Assembly: GCF_007558865.1 (NCBI RefSeq)
Contig: NZ_VLPK01000003.1
Location: forward strand, 1-64,000
Reading direction: 5' to 3'
Source: Mucilaginibacter corticis
Lineage (GTDB): Bacteria; Bacteroidota; Bacteroidia; Sphingobacteriales; Sphingobacteriaceae
DNA: 64,000 bases
Made by a program: the position numbers and the translations under genes
Part shown: positions 46,510-55,718 of the stretch, one piece after another
Layout: the number at the start of each line of letters is the position of its first letter
Numbering within the stretch: the first letter of the stretch is position 1
The notes under the pieces: model-generated
Seen by the model: the letters and a program-made list of their open reading frames with translations, nothing else
The model's database searches: none
What the model was told of the DNA's origin: nothing

Positions 46510-47043
46510 TTAATTTTTAAAGAATGAAAATGATGAATGTCCATATTTTCGTTGTTCTACAAAAGCAGGGTGGTTGCTCAAGTTTTGCATTGACTGATGC
46601 TCTACGATCAGTAAGCCATCCGGCAGCAGAAGATTTTTGTCAAATATAATCTTAGGTATTTCAGGTATATGGTTCAGATCATATGGCGGGTCGGCAAATA
46701 CCAAGTTATATTGCTCGGTTTCAAGCTGCAGGTATTTGAAAATGTCAGCTTTGTAGGTTTTTATTTGTGTTAAGCCGTGTTGGCGTGCAATGTCCTTAAC
46801 ATAATTAATGCAATGGATGCTGCGATCAACAGCAATGACCTGATCTGCCCCGCGAGAAGCAAATTCATAAGAGATATTACCCGTACCACAAAAAAGGTCA
46901 AGTACTTTTATGTTGTCAAATTCTATTTGATTTTGCAGGATATTGAACAGCGCTTCTTTTGCAAGATCAGTAGTGGGGCGTACAGGTAAATTTTTTGGCG
47001 GGTTAAGCCTCAGACCCTTTAAAGTACCTCCGATGATACGCAT
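46510..47043 (-). CDS. rsmD: 16S rRNA (guanine(966)-N(2))-methyltransferase RsmD
   Basis: A 177-residue SAM-dependent methyltransferase. The N-terminal MRIIGGTLKGLRLNPP and RPTTDLAKEALFNIL are family landmarks. KVLDLFCGTGNISYEFASRG binds SAM and LVFADPPYDLNHI is the catalytic DPPY motif. It overlaps the upstream DUF3822 gene by 25 bp. Confidence 0.95.
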   Translation of the reverse strand: MRIIGGTLKGLRLNPPKNLPVRPTTDLAKEALFNILQNQIEFDNIKVLDLFCGTGNISYEFASRGADQVIAVDRSIHCINYVKDIARQHGLTQIKTYKADIFKYLQLETEQYNLVFADPPYDLNHIPEIPKIIFDKNLLLPDGLLIVEHQSMQNLSNHPAFVEQRKYGHSSFSFFKN

Positions 47044-47828
47044 AGAGTCAATGCCGCTAAATTCAATATTTGTTTTGAGTTGATGTGTCCCGGTAATTCT
47101 AAAATTTGCGGGTCAAATGAAGAAACTGACTCAAAAAACCTGCTTAAAAGCGCGTTGTATTTTCCTTCGGAAGCAATATTGCCGCTTAATTTAAGATTAA
47201 CCTGGTTAGGTGATAAACCTAATTCTTCGCTCACAAACGCGGAAAAATAAGCAATGTCGTTTTCGTCGGTAAACTCAAAACTGTTGTAAAAACGGATGTT
47301 ATTATCTTTGAAATACAGAAAATCGACTTTGCCGTTTTCCGCATACAGGTAAAGTTGGTTGTTTAAAGGTGAGGCTTGAGCTATTGCCGCAATCAGGCCT
47401 TTGCCTGAATACACAATTTTGTCCAGGCCGAAATGCTGAACCGCTGCAACTGTTTTTTCGTCGACTTTATAAATTATAAAGTTTTGTTTATCCAGTCTTT
47501 GTGCTAAAACTTTTTCGTTAGATTTTACATCAAGCAGCAGGGCATAGTTGGCAATCTGGTCTTCGTTGAAAAGCGGGGCGGGCACCAACGTAAAACCACT
47601 TCCTTTTAAACCAATAATTATCTCTTTGTAGTTTACCGCTAATTCTTCAGCCAGATCCTGCGGATCTGATAACTCACTTAAGCCATAATCTGTTCCCAAT
47701 GCAACTAATTCTTTTTCATAAGTTATGGCATACGAAAAAGAATTGGAATCAATTTGTAGCAATAACCTGTAATAGGCCGACCGGTTAAGGTCAAATGAAA
47801 GATCGCGGAAAGTGTTTTGTTCGCTCAT
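47019..47828 (-). CDS. DUF3822 family protein
   Basis: A 269-residue cytoplasmic protein of the Bacteroidota family DUF3822, which has an actin/ASKHA-like fold by resemblance to type IV pilus PilM-type proteins. Landmarks are FRDLSFDLNRSAYYRLLLQI at the start, FNSFEFTDENDIAYFSAFVS-like region (seen as RFYNSFEFTDENDIAYF), and LSGNIASEGKYNALLSRFFE. It is the first gene of the run with rsmD, the lipoprotein and coaD. Function unknown. Confidence 0.8.
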   Translation of the reverse strand: MSEQNTFRDLSFDLNRSAYYRLLLQIDSNSFSYAITYEKELVALGTDYGLSELSDPQDLAEELAVNYKEIIIGLKGSGFTLVPAPLFNEDQIANYALLLDVKSNEKVLAQRLDKQNFIIYKVDEKTVAAVQHFGLDKIVYSGKGLIAAIAQASPLNNQLYLYAENGKVDFLYFKDNNIRFYNSFEFTDENDIAYFSAFVSEELGLSPNQVNLKLSGNIASEGKYNALLSRFFESVSSFDPQILELPGHINSKQILNLAALTLCVSSEVL

Positions 47829-48115
47829 GCTGTTAACAAAAGTAATATTCTTTTATTATTTTGCTGTTTCCTGCATAAAATAATGAAATGGGCTTCAAAG
47901 GACAGAATACTATATTTATTCATCATTATGGCAGGCTTTGTTTTAAAAACCCAGGCTTTGAAAGAACAAAGATAACAAAAATGGTTCATCGATATAGTGT
48001 GAAATATCCGGGAGATCAGATCTTCGCTATAACGTGCCCGGGGATAAAAAAATATTATTCTTAAACAACATAATCAATAATAAGAACGTTGATATACACG
48101 CAACCCTAAAAAACT
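47829..48115. other. Intergenic region between DUF3822 gene and a small ORF
   Basis: These 287 bases are AT-rich and hold no gene I can support firmly. A 31-codon ATG frame at 47884-47979 could encode a short hydrophobic peptide (LYLFIIMAGFVL), but nothing else supports it. Confidence 0.35.
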
Positions 48116-48340
48116 ATGACTATAAGAATACCACAAACAGCATACGAAAAAGTACTAAAAGCAGTTGTAGAAACAATACCCCGCCACGCCATTAAAATAA
48201 CTTATGTAAGTTACAGTTACATTTTAGAAGCTGAAGAAACTATCATACAAAGTTTATACGCTGCCGTTAATGAGAAGCTAAATTATCTGGAACAAATCAA
48301 ACTAACGTTTGACCAAAAGATAGATTTAAACCCGGCTTAA
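48116..48340 (+). CDS. Small hypothetical protein
   Basis: A 74-residue soluble protein (MTIRIPQTAYEKVLKAVVET at the start, EQIKLTFDQKIDLNPA at the end) with balanced charge and a helix-strand-helix outlook. No family is recognised. ATG start; the terminator at 48467-48488 lies downstream. Confidence 0.5.
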   Translation: MTIRIPQTAYEKVLKAVVETIPRHAIKITYVSYSYILEAEETIIQSLYAAVNEKLNYLEQIKLTFDQKIDLNPA

Positions 48341-48466
48341 TAATGCCAAAGGCATGGAAATAATTTCAATGTTAATTCTACTTAATAAGATGTCAGGATT
48401 GCATACCCTTGTTTGAAATTATTGCACGAATTTTGACGTAGTCTAATAAAATTTGAATGAGCTATT

Positions 48467-48492
48467 AACCTGCCATTGGGGGCGGGTTTTTA
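48467..48492 (+). terminator. Terminator between convergent small genes
   Basis: The stem AACCTGCC/GGCGGGTT (one T-G pair) with a 6-nt loop spans 48467-48488 and is followed by TTTTAGCTTTTTT. Confidence 0.7.
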
Positions 48493-48498
48493 GCTTTT

Positions 48499-48714
48499 TT
48501 ATTCGCTTTTATAGGCAACATCAAAGCTAAAATCATTTGCAGATTGTCCGGTTAAGGTTTCAAGCAAATCCATAAACTCAATTAATTTCATTACTTTACT
48601 ATCTGAATCATTGATAATAAATCTGATAGTATCCTGATGTAAAATAGCCTTATTGCCATCAGTCAACGTTTCATTTATTTCATCCACAAGGGTAGGTAGG
48701 GGTGTGTTAATCAT
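48499..48714 (-). CDS. Small hypothetical protein
   Basis: A 71-residue acidic protein without signal or membrane segment (LPTLVDEINETLTDGNKAIL, VMKLIEFMDLLETLTGQSA). No known domain. It converges on the 74-residue gene across the terminator. Confidence 0.5.
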   Translation of the reverse strand: MINTPLPTLVDEINETLTDGNKAILHQDTIRFIINDSDSKVMKLIEFMDLLETLTGQSANDFSFDVAYKSE

Positions 48715-49106
48715 AGTTTAAGGGTTTTGGTACAAAAATACATTCACGTAAAAAATCGAAAAAAATATTTGGTAACTTTTTTGTGATAAAATACTGATAG
48801 TTAGAGATGTTAGGAATAAATTAACTCTTTTTTAATAGATTAAATTATTTGAAAAAAAATAAAATGAACTTTGGCGAGATAATAATTACAGCCTAAGCTG
48901 AATTCAAAAACGGTTTAATATTAGCGGGTCTAAGCCTGGCAAAATCATATATGACGATCAACCCCGGTGGTTGAAACAATTATTGCCTACGAGACGTATT
49001 ACAGCCTGACCACAAGATATTATCTCAAATCAGATATATAGAGAGAATATTATGTAAGTCTGATTAATTAATAACTTTTAAAATTGAATGACCTAACCTT
49101 AACAGT
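48715..49106. other. Gene-poor AT-rich stretch
   Basis: In these 392 bases I see no convincing gene. A small hairpin TCAACC/GGTTGA with a 5-nt loop lies at 48958-48974. The rest is A/T-rich and probably holds the promoters of the two flanking small genes. Confidence 0.5.
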
Positions 49107-49289
49107 ATGATTGCACTTTACCAAAAAATATTACTGAATAAACTTACCTATGGGATATCCTTTATTTCAACATCCCTGTTACTTGTATTATACACATTTT
49201 ATACTACCCTCTTGACAGTGGCGGCATTTGCTTTATCATTTGCCATATTAAGCGCAAATAAATATCAAGCAAATAAACGCCGGTATTGA
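49107..49289 (+). CDS. Very small membrane protein
   Basis: A 60-residue protein with two closely spaced hydrophobic stretches (YGISFISTSLLLVLYTFYTT, LLTVAAFALSFAILSA) and a basic tail NKYQANKRRY, so the tail faces the cytoplasm. A terminator at 49325-49354, 35 bp downstream, supports it being a real transcription unit. Function unknown. Confidence 0.5.
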   Translation: MIALYQKILLNKLTYGISFISTSLLLVLYTFYTTLLTVAAFALSFAILSANKYQANKRRY

Positions 49290-49324
49290 CACCTATTTAA
49301 TAACCAAATTTCATTGATTTACAA

Positions 49325-49354
49325 AAAAGCCCCTGCAAGATGACATGGGCTTTT
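49325..49354 (+). terminator. Terminator after the 60-residue membrane protein gene
   Basis: An 8-bp stem AAAAGCCC/GGGCTTTT (49325-49332 with 49347-49354) with a 14-nt loop, ending in a T-tract on the plus strand. Confidence 0.75.
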
Positions 49355-50021
49355 CATTAAATTTATTTTTATAAAAAACTATTAGAAATAATCAGTGTTA
49401 TTATTCTCACCCACTGAAAAATTTAATTGTTTAATAAAATGAGGATAGTTGTAATATGGGTGCTTGTATGTAACGTTGTTTATACCTTGGCTCAACATTT
49501 TGAGGTGTTACTGAAGAGGTAATATACTGCAAACTCTCGGAGTTTACACATGCGTTCCACGCATGGTAAAAAATATATTTTAAACATTTGGGGAATATCT
49601 ATATCCAATTAAAATATTAATTATTAGTTTCGATTTCTCAGAATAATTAACCTAAAATTAATCAGATATGGCTTCCGTTAAAAGAAGGCAGGATAATCAG
49701 CTTATTACTGCAAATTCAATGTTTAGTTTAATCTTTAATAATGGGTATCCACCCGAAGGGACAGAAATCAATATCAAAGCAATAGTTATTTCTATGAAAA
49801 TTACATTTCTTATTTACTGTTTTTTATTCTTAGTTCATTAGTTAAGCTTGTTTATTAGGTAAATTTAGGTTTAACCCATAGTTTATACATGATTGCTACG
49901 TGAACATGATTATGGTCTAAACTTGACGACGGGGCATTCGTCAATCAAAAACAATATTCAATTAGTTGCATTTATTATATATGATTAATAGTAGGGGTAT
50001 TATTGATCAATTATTCATTGA
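49355..50021. other. Gene-poor region with hairpins, a possible 57-residue ORF and a possible small RNA
   Basis: Two perfect hairpins stand 3 bp apart at 49531-49545 (AAACTC-TCG-GAGTTT) and 49549-49565 (CATGCG-TTCCA-CGCATG). A third, TTGACGA/TCGTCAA, lies at 49923-49944. The region ends in an intrinsic terminator at 50022-50054 although no strong gene lies before it on that strand. This layout fits an unannotated small RNA or a decayed segment. Confidence 0.45.
49668..49841 (+). CDS. Possible 57-residue protein
   Basis: An ATG frame of 57 codons with a basic start (MASVKRRQDNQ) and a hydrophobic end (ITFLIYCFLFLVH). No homology is recognised, and codon use is not distinctive. Chance cannot be excluded. 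Confidence 0.25.
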   Translation: MASVKRRQDNQLITANSMFSLIFNNGYPPEGTEINIKAIVISMKITFLIYCFLFLVH

Positions 50022-50058
50022 AAAAAGGGCTGATCAGGAATGGTCAGCCTTTTTGCTT
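50022..50058 (+). terminator. Terminator upstream of the RecD-like helicase gene
   Basis: The arms AAAAAGGGCTGA (50022-50033) and TCAGCCTTTTT (50044-50054) pair with one bulged base and end in a T-tract. It lies 60 bp before the helicase start and must end some upstream transcript, possibly a small RNA. Confidence 0.7.
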
Positions 50059-50114
50059 TGACCATTTGGCTCAAATTATTCTTTACTTAGATCAGTAATC
50101 CGCATTTTTGCTAT

Positions 50115-51545
50115 GTGTCAACAACAGATCAGATCCGTAAAGCCTTTCCGCACGAACCTACAGCCCAGCAACAAGAACTGTTTAGCAGGTTAAATACCTT
50201 TTTGTTAAAAGATGATGGCGATGAGTGTTTTATATTAAAAGGATATGCCGGCACAGGTAAAACCACCATTGTCGGTGCGTTAGTAAAAGCGTTAAGAAGT
50301 TACAACTACAAATCGGTACTATTGGCACCAACAGGGCGCGCTGCAAAGGTGATCACAAGTTATTCGGGGCGTAAGGCATTTACCATCCATAAGCGCATCT
50401 ATCGCAAAAAAACAGCGTTGAATGTTGATGAATCGTTCACAATTTCTGATAACCTGGCAAGCAATACTCTTTTTATTATTGACGAGGCATCAATGATATC
50501 AGATCAGCTTAGCGGCAATAATCGTGATACCTTACTGCATGACTTAGTTAAATATGTTTATAATAAAAAAAACTGTAAGCTGATGCTGGTTGGCGACACC
50601 GCGCAATTACCCCCGGTAGGTTCTTACAGCAGCCCGGCGCTCGACGAGCAGTTAATGAAATTAGATTATAGCCTTACCGTATTCAGTTATGAACTGACTG
50701 ATGTATTGCGCCAGGGTAAAGACTCCGGGATCTTATATAATGCCACCCGCATCCGTGATATCATCCGCCAGGAAAAAGAGATCATACCCAAAATAACTAC
50801 CAAAGGTTATACCGATGTTTTCAGGATGACAGGCGAGCGATTGGAAGAGGGATTGGAATACGCCTACAATAAATATGGCAATGAAAATACACTGGTAATA
50901 TGCCGCTCAAACAAAAACGCTAACCTTTATAACAAGCAGATCCGTGCGCGACTGTTATGGCGCGAAGAAGAGCTAACCGGCGGCGACCAGTTGATGGTGG
51001 TTAAAAACAATTATTTCTGGCTGCAGGATCAGGAGGGGGGAAGCACCGGTTTTATTGCCAATGGCGATATAGCCAAGGTCAGGAAAGTACGTCGGATAGA
51101 GGATATGTATGGCTTTAGATTTGCCGATGTGCAACTGGAATTTATTGATTATGCCGAAGACCCGGTTTTAGATTGCAAGGTATTGTTAGATACTTTGTAT
51201 TCAGAATCACCAGCTTTACAACCGATAGACCAGAAACGGTTTTACCTGGAAGTAATGAAAGATTACGACCACATCCCTAACAAACGCGCCAAGCACCAGG
51301 AATTGAAACTTAATCCATATTATAATGCCCTGCAAATAAAATTTGGTTATGCCATTACTTGCCATAAAGCGCAGGGCGGACAGTGGGATGCTGTATTTGT
51401 TGACCAGGGCTACCTTACCGACGATATGGTAAATACAGATTTTTTAAGATGGTTCTACACCGCCTGTACCCGCGCGACCAAAGAATTATTCCTGGTTAAT
51501 TTTAACGATCAGTTTTACGGTGCCCCTATTGAACGGCCATTTTAA
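50115..51545 (+). CDS. RecD-like/Dda-like ATP-dependent DNA helicase
   Basis: A 476-residue superfamily 1B helicase. Motif I is LKGYAGTGKTTIVGALV, motif II FIIDEASMISDQ, motif III LMLVGDTAQLPPVGS, and motif V/VI GYAITCHKAQGGQWDAVFVD and FYTACTRATKELF. The family unwinds DNA 5' to 3' in repair or recombination. The start is GTG (50115), since no ATG in frame gives the motif-free N-terminus seen in relatives. An ATG two bases earlier is out of frame. The gene stands alone after a terminator. Confidence 0.88.
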   Translation: MSTTDQIRKAFPHEPTAQQQELFSRLNTFLLKDDGDECFILKGYAGTGKTTIVGALVKALRSYNYKSVLLAPTGRAAKVITSYSGRKAFTIHKRIYRKKTALNVDESFTISDNLASNTLFIIDEASMISDQLSGNNRDTLLHDLVKYVYNKKNCKLMLVGDTAQLPPVGSYSSPALDEQLMKLDYSLTVFSYELTDVLRQGKDSGILYNATRIRDIIRQEKEIIPKITTKGYTDVFRMTGERLEEGLEYAYNKYGNENTLVICRSNKNANLYNKQIRARLLWREEELTGGDQLMVVKNNYFWLQDQEGGSTGFIANGDIAKVRKVRRIEDMYGFRFADVQLEFIDYAEDPVLDCKVLLDTLYSESPALQPIDQKRFYLEVMKDYDHIPNKRAKHQELKLNPYYNALQIKFGYAITCHKAQGGQWDAVFVDQGYLTDDMVNTDFLRWFYTACTRATKELFLVNFNDQFYGAPIERPF

Positions 51546-51713
51546 CAATGGTGTTTTCTGTTAATTTTTAATCATCTGCCTTGTTGTTATAATGGCTGAT
51601 TCTTCAATTATTCGTAGACAAAAAGTCATTTTATTTAAAAAGTGAATGCCATTATTTCATAAACATGGTTGTGGCAAGTGATTTGATTGTAAGCTAATAC
51701 AACAATAATAATT

Positions 51714-54329
51714 ATGAATTTTAACAATTTTACCATAAAGGCCCAGGAAGCCGTTCAAAAGGCTTCAGAGATTACAACCGGTAATCAGCAGCAGGCAATT
51801 GAGCCCGCTCACCTGCTAAAAGGTTTATTACTGGTTGATGAGAATGTTATAACCTATTTACTAAAAAAACTAAATGTTAACCTTAACAGGTTAAACGATA
51901 TTTTGGATGAGCAGATAGCGTCGTTCCCGAAAGTTAGTGGCAGCAACGTTTACTTATCATCTACTTCTAATTCGGCTTTGCAAAAAGCTACAGGTTACCT
52001 AAAAGAATTTAAAGACGAGTTTGTATCTGTCGAGCATATCCTGTTAGGTATTTTAAGTGTCAGCGATAAAACCAGCGCCGCGCTTAAAGATTTCGGGGTA
52101 AACGAAAAAGACCTGAAAAAAGCTATTATTAGTTTGCGTGGCGATAATAAAGTTACCGATCAAAATGCCGAAGCAACTTATAACGCTTTAAATAAATATG
52201 CCCGTAACTTAAATGAATATGCCGAATCAGGCAAGCTTGATCCGGTAATCGGCCGAGACGAAGAGATCAGAAGGGTGATCCAGATCTTATCGCGCCGTAC
52301 AAAAAACAACCCTATTTTAGTTGGTGAGCCTGGTGTAGGTAAAACTGCCATAGCAGAAGGCATCGCTTTCCGGATCATTAAAGGCGACGTACCAGAAAGC
52401 TTAAAAACTAAAACAGTTTATTCGCTTGACATGGGCGCGCTTATTGCGGGTGCCAAATACAAAGGCGAGTTTGAAGAGCGCTTAAAAGCCGTTATTAAAG
52501 AAGTTACCCAGGCAGATGGCGAGATCATTTTGTTTATAGATGAGATCCATACCCTGGTTGGCGCAGGTGGTGGCGAAGGTGCTATGGACGCAGCCAATAT
52601 ATTAAAACCAGCCCTGGCAAGAGGCGAATTAAGAGCCATAGGCGCAACAACGCTGAATGAGTATCAAAAATACGTTGAGAAGGATAAAGCCTTAGAACGC
52701 CGTTTCCAGATGGTGCTGGTTGATGAACCTGATACAGCCGACGCGATTTCTATTTTGCGTGGCTTAAAAGAACGCTACGAAGCGCACCATAAAGTGCGCA
52801 TTAAAGACGAAGCTATTATAGCCGCCGTCGAAATGTCGCAGCGATATATTTCTGATCGTTTCCTGCCGGATAAAGCGATCGACCTGATGGACGAAGCTGC
52901 CTCTAAATTACGTTTAGAGATGGATTCTGTACCTGAAGTTGTTGATGAGCTTGAACGCCGGATAATGCAACTGGAGATTGAGCGCGAAGCGATAAAACGT
53001 GAGAAAGATGATAAGCGTGTAAAAGAATTAGGTGAAGAGATTGCTAATCTATCCGCAGAGCGGGACTCGTTACGTGCCAAATGGCAGGGTGAAAAAGATG
53101 TGGTAGATGGCATTAATCTTAAAGTTGAGCAGATAGAAAATTATAAGCTGGAAGCAGACCAGGCCGAACGCGCCGGCGATTATGGGAAAGTAGCCGAATT
53201 ACGCTATGGTCGCATAGTTGAAGCGCAGGAGGAAGTTGAAAAGCTGAAGGATGCTTTGTTAGGTAACCAGTCTGAAAACAGGATGCTGAAAGAGGAAGTT
53301 ACTTCGGACGATATTGCAGGTGTGGTTTCACGCTGGACAGGCATTCCTGTTTCAAAAATGATCCAAAGCGAACGCGAGAAATTACTGAATCTTGAGGATG
53401 AGCTACACAAACGTGTTGCCGGTCAGCATGAAGCTATCGAGGCTATCAGTGATGCCATCCGCCGCAGCCGCGCAGGTTTGCAGGATAAACGTAAACCAAT
53501 AGGATCATTTATATTTTTAGGTACCACAGGTGTTGGAAAAACAGAACTGGCAAAAGCTTTGGCTGAATACCTGTTCAATGACGAGCATGCTATGGTGCGC
53601 ATTGATATGAGCGAGTACCAAGAACGTCATGCTGTGTCAAGGCTGATTGGTGCCCCCCCGGGATATGTAGGCTATGATGAAGGTGGACAATTAACAGAAG
53701 CAGTACGCCGCAGGCCTTATAGTGTTATACTTTTAGACGAGATTGAAAAAGCGCACCCGGATGTATTTAACATCTTGTTACAAGTATTGGATGATGGCCG
53801 TTTAACCGATAATAAAGGCCGGTTAGTGAACTTTAAGAACACCATTATCATCATGACCTCAAATATAGGTTCGAATGTTATACAGGAGAATTTCCAGGAT
53901 TTTGAGGATAGTGATAAAGAGAAGGTAATTGCCAAAACTAAAAATCAGTTATTTGACCTGTTGAAGCAAACCATCAGGCCCGAGTTTTTAAACCGGATAG
54001 ACGAGATCATTATGTTCACCCCGCTTAGCCGTGATGAGATTGGTGATATCGTGAAACTGCAATTTAACCAGGTACAGCAAACGCTTGCAGAAATGGGCAT
54101 AGAGATCGAAGCATCAGAAGAAGCTTTGGACTGGCTGGCGCAATTGGGTTATGACCCGCAATTTGGTGCAAGGCCTTTAAAAAGGGTAATTCAGAAAAGA
54201 ATATTAAACGAATTGTCTAAACAAATACTGGCTGGCAAGGTTGATAAGGACAGCAAGATAAAACTGGATATGTTTGATAACCAGTTCGTATTTCTAAACA
54301 CCAATGAGCATGCTACTGCCGATAAATAA
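51714..54329 (+). CDS. clpB: ATP-dependent disaggregase ClpB
   Basis: An 871-residue Hsp100 chaperone that with DnaK rescues aggregated proteins. Order: Clp-N double repeat (about 1-145), AAA+ domain 1 with Walker [14 protein letters not shown] near 205, the middle coiled coil (about 400-530) with [23 protein letters not shown]+ domain 2 with Walker [18 protein letters not shown] near 605 and Walker [14 protein letters not shown], and a C-terminal D2-small domain ([14 protein letters not shown]). The long middle domain separates it from ClpA and ClpC. No heat-shock promoter is recognised in the 168 bp upstream. Confidence 0.97.
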   Translation: MNFNNFTIKAQEAVQKASEITTGNQQQAIEPAHLLKGLLLVDENVITYLLKKLNVNLNRLNDILDEQIASFPKVSGSNVYLSSTSNSALQKATGYLKEFKDEFVSVEHILLGILSVSDKTSAALKDFGVNEKDLKKAIISLRGDNKVTDQNAEATYNALNKYARNLNEYAESGKLDPVIGRDEEIRRVIQILSRRTKNNPILVGEPGVGKTAIAEGIAFRIIKGDVPESLKTKTVYSLDMGALIAGAKYKGEFEERLKAVIKEVTQADGEIILFIDEIHTLVGAGGGEGAMDAANILKPALARGELRAIGATTLNEYQKYVEKDKALERRFQMVLVDEPDTADAISILRGLKERYEAHHKVRIKDEAIIAAVEMSQRYISDRFLPDKAIDLMDEAASKLRLEMDSVPEVVDELERRIMQLEIEREAIKREKDDKRVKELGEEIANLSAERDSLRAKWQGEKDVVDGINLKVEQIENYKLEADQAERAGDYGKVAELRYGRIVEAQEEVEKLKDALLGNQSENRMLKEEVTSDDIAGVVSRWTGIPVSKMIQSEREKLLNLEDELHKRVAGQHEAIEAISDAIRRSRAGLQDKRKPIGSFIFLGTTGVGKTELAKALAEYLFNDEHAMVRIDMSEYQERHAVSRLIGAPPGYVGYDEGGQLTEAVRRRPYSVILLDEIEKAHPDVFNILLQVLDDGRLTDNKGRLVNFKNTIIIMTSNIGSNVIQENFQDFEDSDKEKVIAKTKNQLFDLLKQTIRPEFLNRIDEIIMFTPLSRDEIGDIVKLQFNQVQQTLAEMGIEIEASEEALDWLAQLGYDPQFGARPLKRVIQKRILNELSKQILAGKVDKDSKIKLDMFDNQFVFLNTNEHATADK

Positions 54330-54356
54330 AAAATAATTAACCCATCATATATAGTT

Positions 54357-54391
54357 AAAAAGCCACCCGTTTATATACCGGGTGGCTTTTT
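54357..54391. terminator. Strong bidirectional terminator between clpB and the CsgG-like gene
   Basis: Perfect 13-bp arms AAAAAGCCACCCG / CGGGTGGCTTTTT with a 9-nt loop, with T-tracts on both strands, between two convergent genes. Confidence 0.9.
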
Positions 54392-54413
54392 TATGAATTA
54401 CTGATGATGGTTA

Positions 54414-55454
54414 TTACTTTGCCTTCATTTCAACTTTCCCCGAATCAAACCCGGTCACTTCGTATTTGGCACCTATTTTTTTACTCAACTCATCAAGGAA
54501 AGCATCGGCTGTACCACCATAGCTCACGGTAAAACTACCAACGCCAGATGATAAAGCTTTTTCCATTGATTTGTAGTTAGGCATAGTTGAGATCATACCT
54601 GCAAGACCGTTAAATGACGCATAGTTCGCATTTGATAGCGTTACCTCAATTTCATTTACACCACCGTTATGGCTGGTATTGCCCGGGATATTGTCGGCAG
54701 TAATATTTAATGAATCGCGTACATGGGCCATATATTCAACCGCGTGTATAACACCGTCTTCCATTACTGCGGCAACTGCAGGGTCGCTGTTGTCTGTCGA
54801 TACCAAACCTAATACCGAAACACTATTACCTGTTTTTGATTGAACCCTGATCACCTTTGAGGTAATCACATCACGAGTTTCCGGATTTACCAGTTTCAGG
54901 TTAAAACCTATCTTTACCACTTTTTTGCTGGCGCCAACACCCATTACATTTACACCTTTGCCCTTTACACTGTATTCAATTACCTCGCCGGTTGCTACTA
55001 TCTGCGCGCCGAGTTGTTTACCTGCTTTTGGTGCTTTTTTGCTACTTAGGGCAGTGGTTCCTGCATTTATTTCCTGGGTAAGATCATCATTGTTTTTCAG
55101 CGTTTCCAAAACACGGAAACAGTTTACACCTTGTAATGCATTGGTAAGCATGGTGGCCATGTTGTCACCCAAAGTAACCGGGATCTCATCTGCCCTTGGG
55201 GCATTACCACCACCGCCTGTAAGCATAGATAGCGCTTTAAGGCCGTTATTGGCATTGGCGTTTCTTTGAACGTTCTTGTCGTTTACACTGGTAGTGGTTA
55301 CGTTAAAACGGGTAACACTGATCCGTGCCCGTTTCTCAAGCGGCATGCCCGAGCATTGCTGCTTTACTTCTTCGTAAGTTACTTTTTCATCTTTTTGTGC
55401 ATAGGCCTCGGTGGCCAAAATAATTGTGATTAAACAGAGTAATGCTTTTTTCAT
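54414..55454 (-). CDS. CsgG-family-like secreted protein
   Basis: A 346-residue protein with a signal peptide (ALLCLITIILATEAYAQ). The central part resembles CsgG/curli-assembly-type proteins: VTLGDNMATMLTNALQGVNC, FRVLETLKNND, GKQLGAQIVATGEVIEYS and LVNPETRDVITSKVIRVQSK. The C-terminal 100 residues (ISTMPNYKSMEKALSSGVGS) are an added domain. There is no lipobox Cys after the signal, unlike classical CsgG. A periplasmic or envelope role is likely, but curli genes are not adjacent. Confidence 0.7.
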   Translation of the reverse strand: MKKALLCLITIILATEAYAQKDEKVTYEEVKQQCSGMPLEKRARISVTRFNVTTTSVNDKNVQRNANANNGLKALSMLTGGGGNAPRADEIPVTLGDNMATMLTNALQGVNCFRVLETLKNNDDLTQEINAGTTALSSKKAPKAGKQLGAQIVATGEVIEYSVKGKGVNVMGVGASKKVVKIGFNLKLVNPETRDVITSKVIRVQSKTGNSVSVLGLVSTDNSDPAVAAVMEDGVIHAVEYMAHVRDSLNITADNIPGNTSHNGGVNEIEVTLSNANYASFNGLAGMISTMPNYKSMEKALSSGVGSFTVSYGGTADAFLDELSKKIGAKYEVTGFDSGKVEMKAK

Positions 55455-55669
55455 CTTGGTTTAGATTTTAGGGATAAATAATTAATAATTAAAGTTTGTT
55501 AATTGTGAAATAATGAGGCAATCGTTTTAAGTAATTAGCGATTTCCTTCTATTAAATTTATATAATTATTTAATAATCAAAGCATTGTTAATAAAAAATT
55601 AAAGTTTTATAAACCTTATCTTAAACAATATTCAAGCTTGCTTATGTATCTAAATATCTATAAACAAAA

Positions 55670-55695
55670 AAAGGAGCCTTGTGTAAAGCTCCTTT
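55670..55695 (-). terminator. Terminator of the metY-metX-hom operon
   Basis: The 8-bp stem AAAGGAGC/GCTCCTTT (55670-55677 with 55688-55695) with a 10-nt loop. On the minus strand it is followed by TTTTTTTGTTT, directly after hom. Confidence 0.85.
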
Positions 55696-55718
55696 AATAC
55701 ATCTTAATTTTAAAGTTG

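Noticed and set aside
52775..53113. Minus-strand frames under clpB
   Set aside because: They are Ser-rich products typical of the reverse complement of a charged coiled-coil gene and have no coding support.
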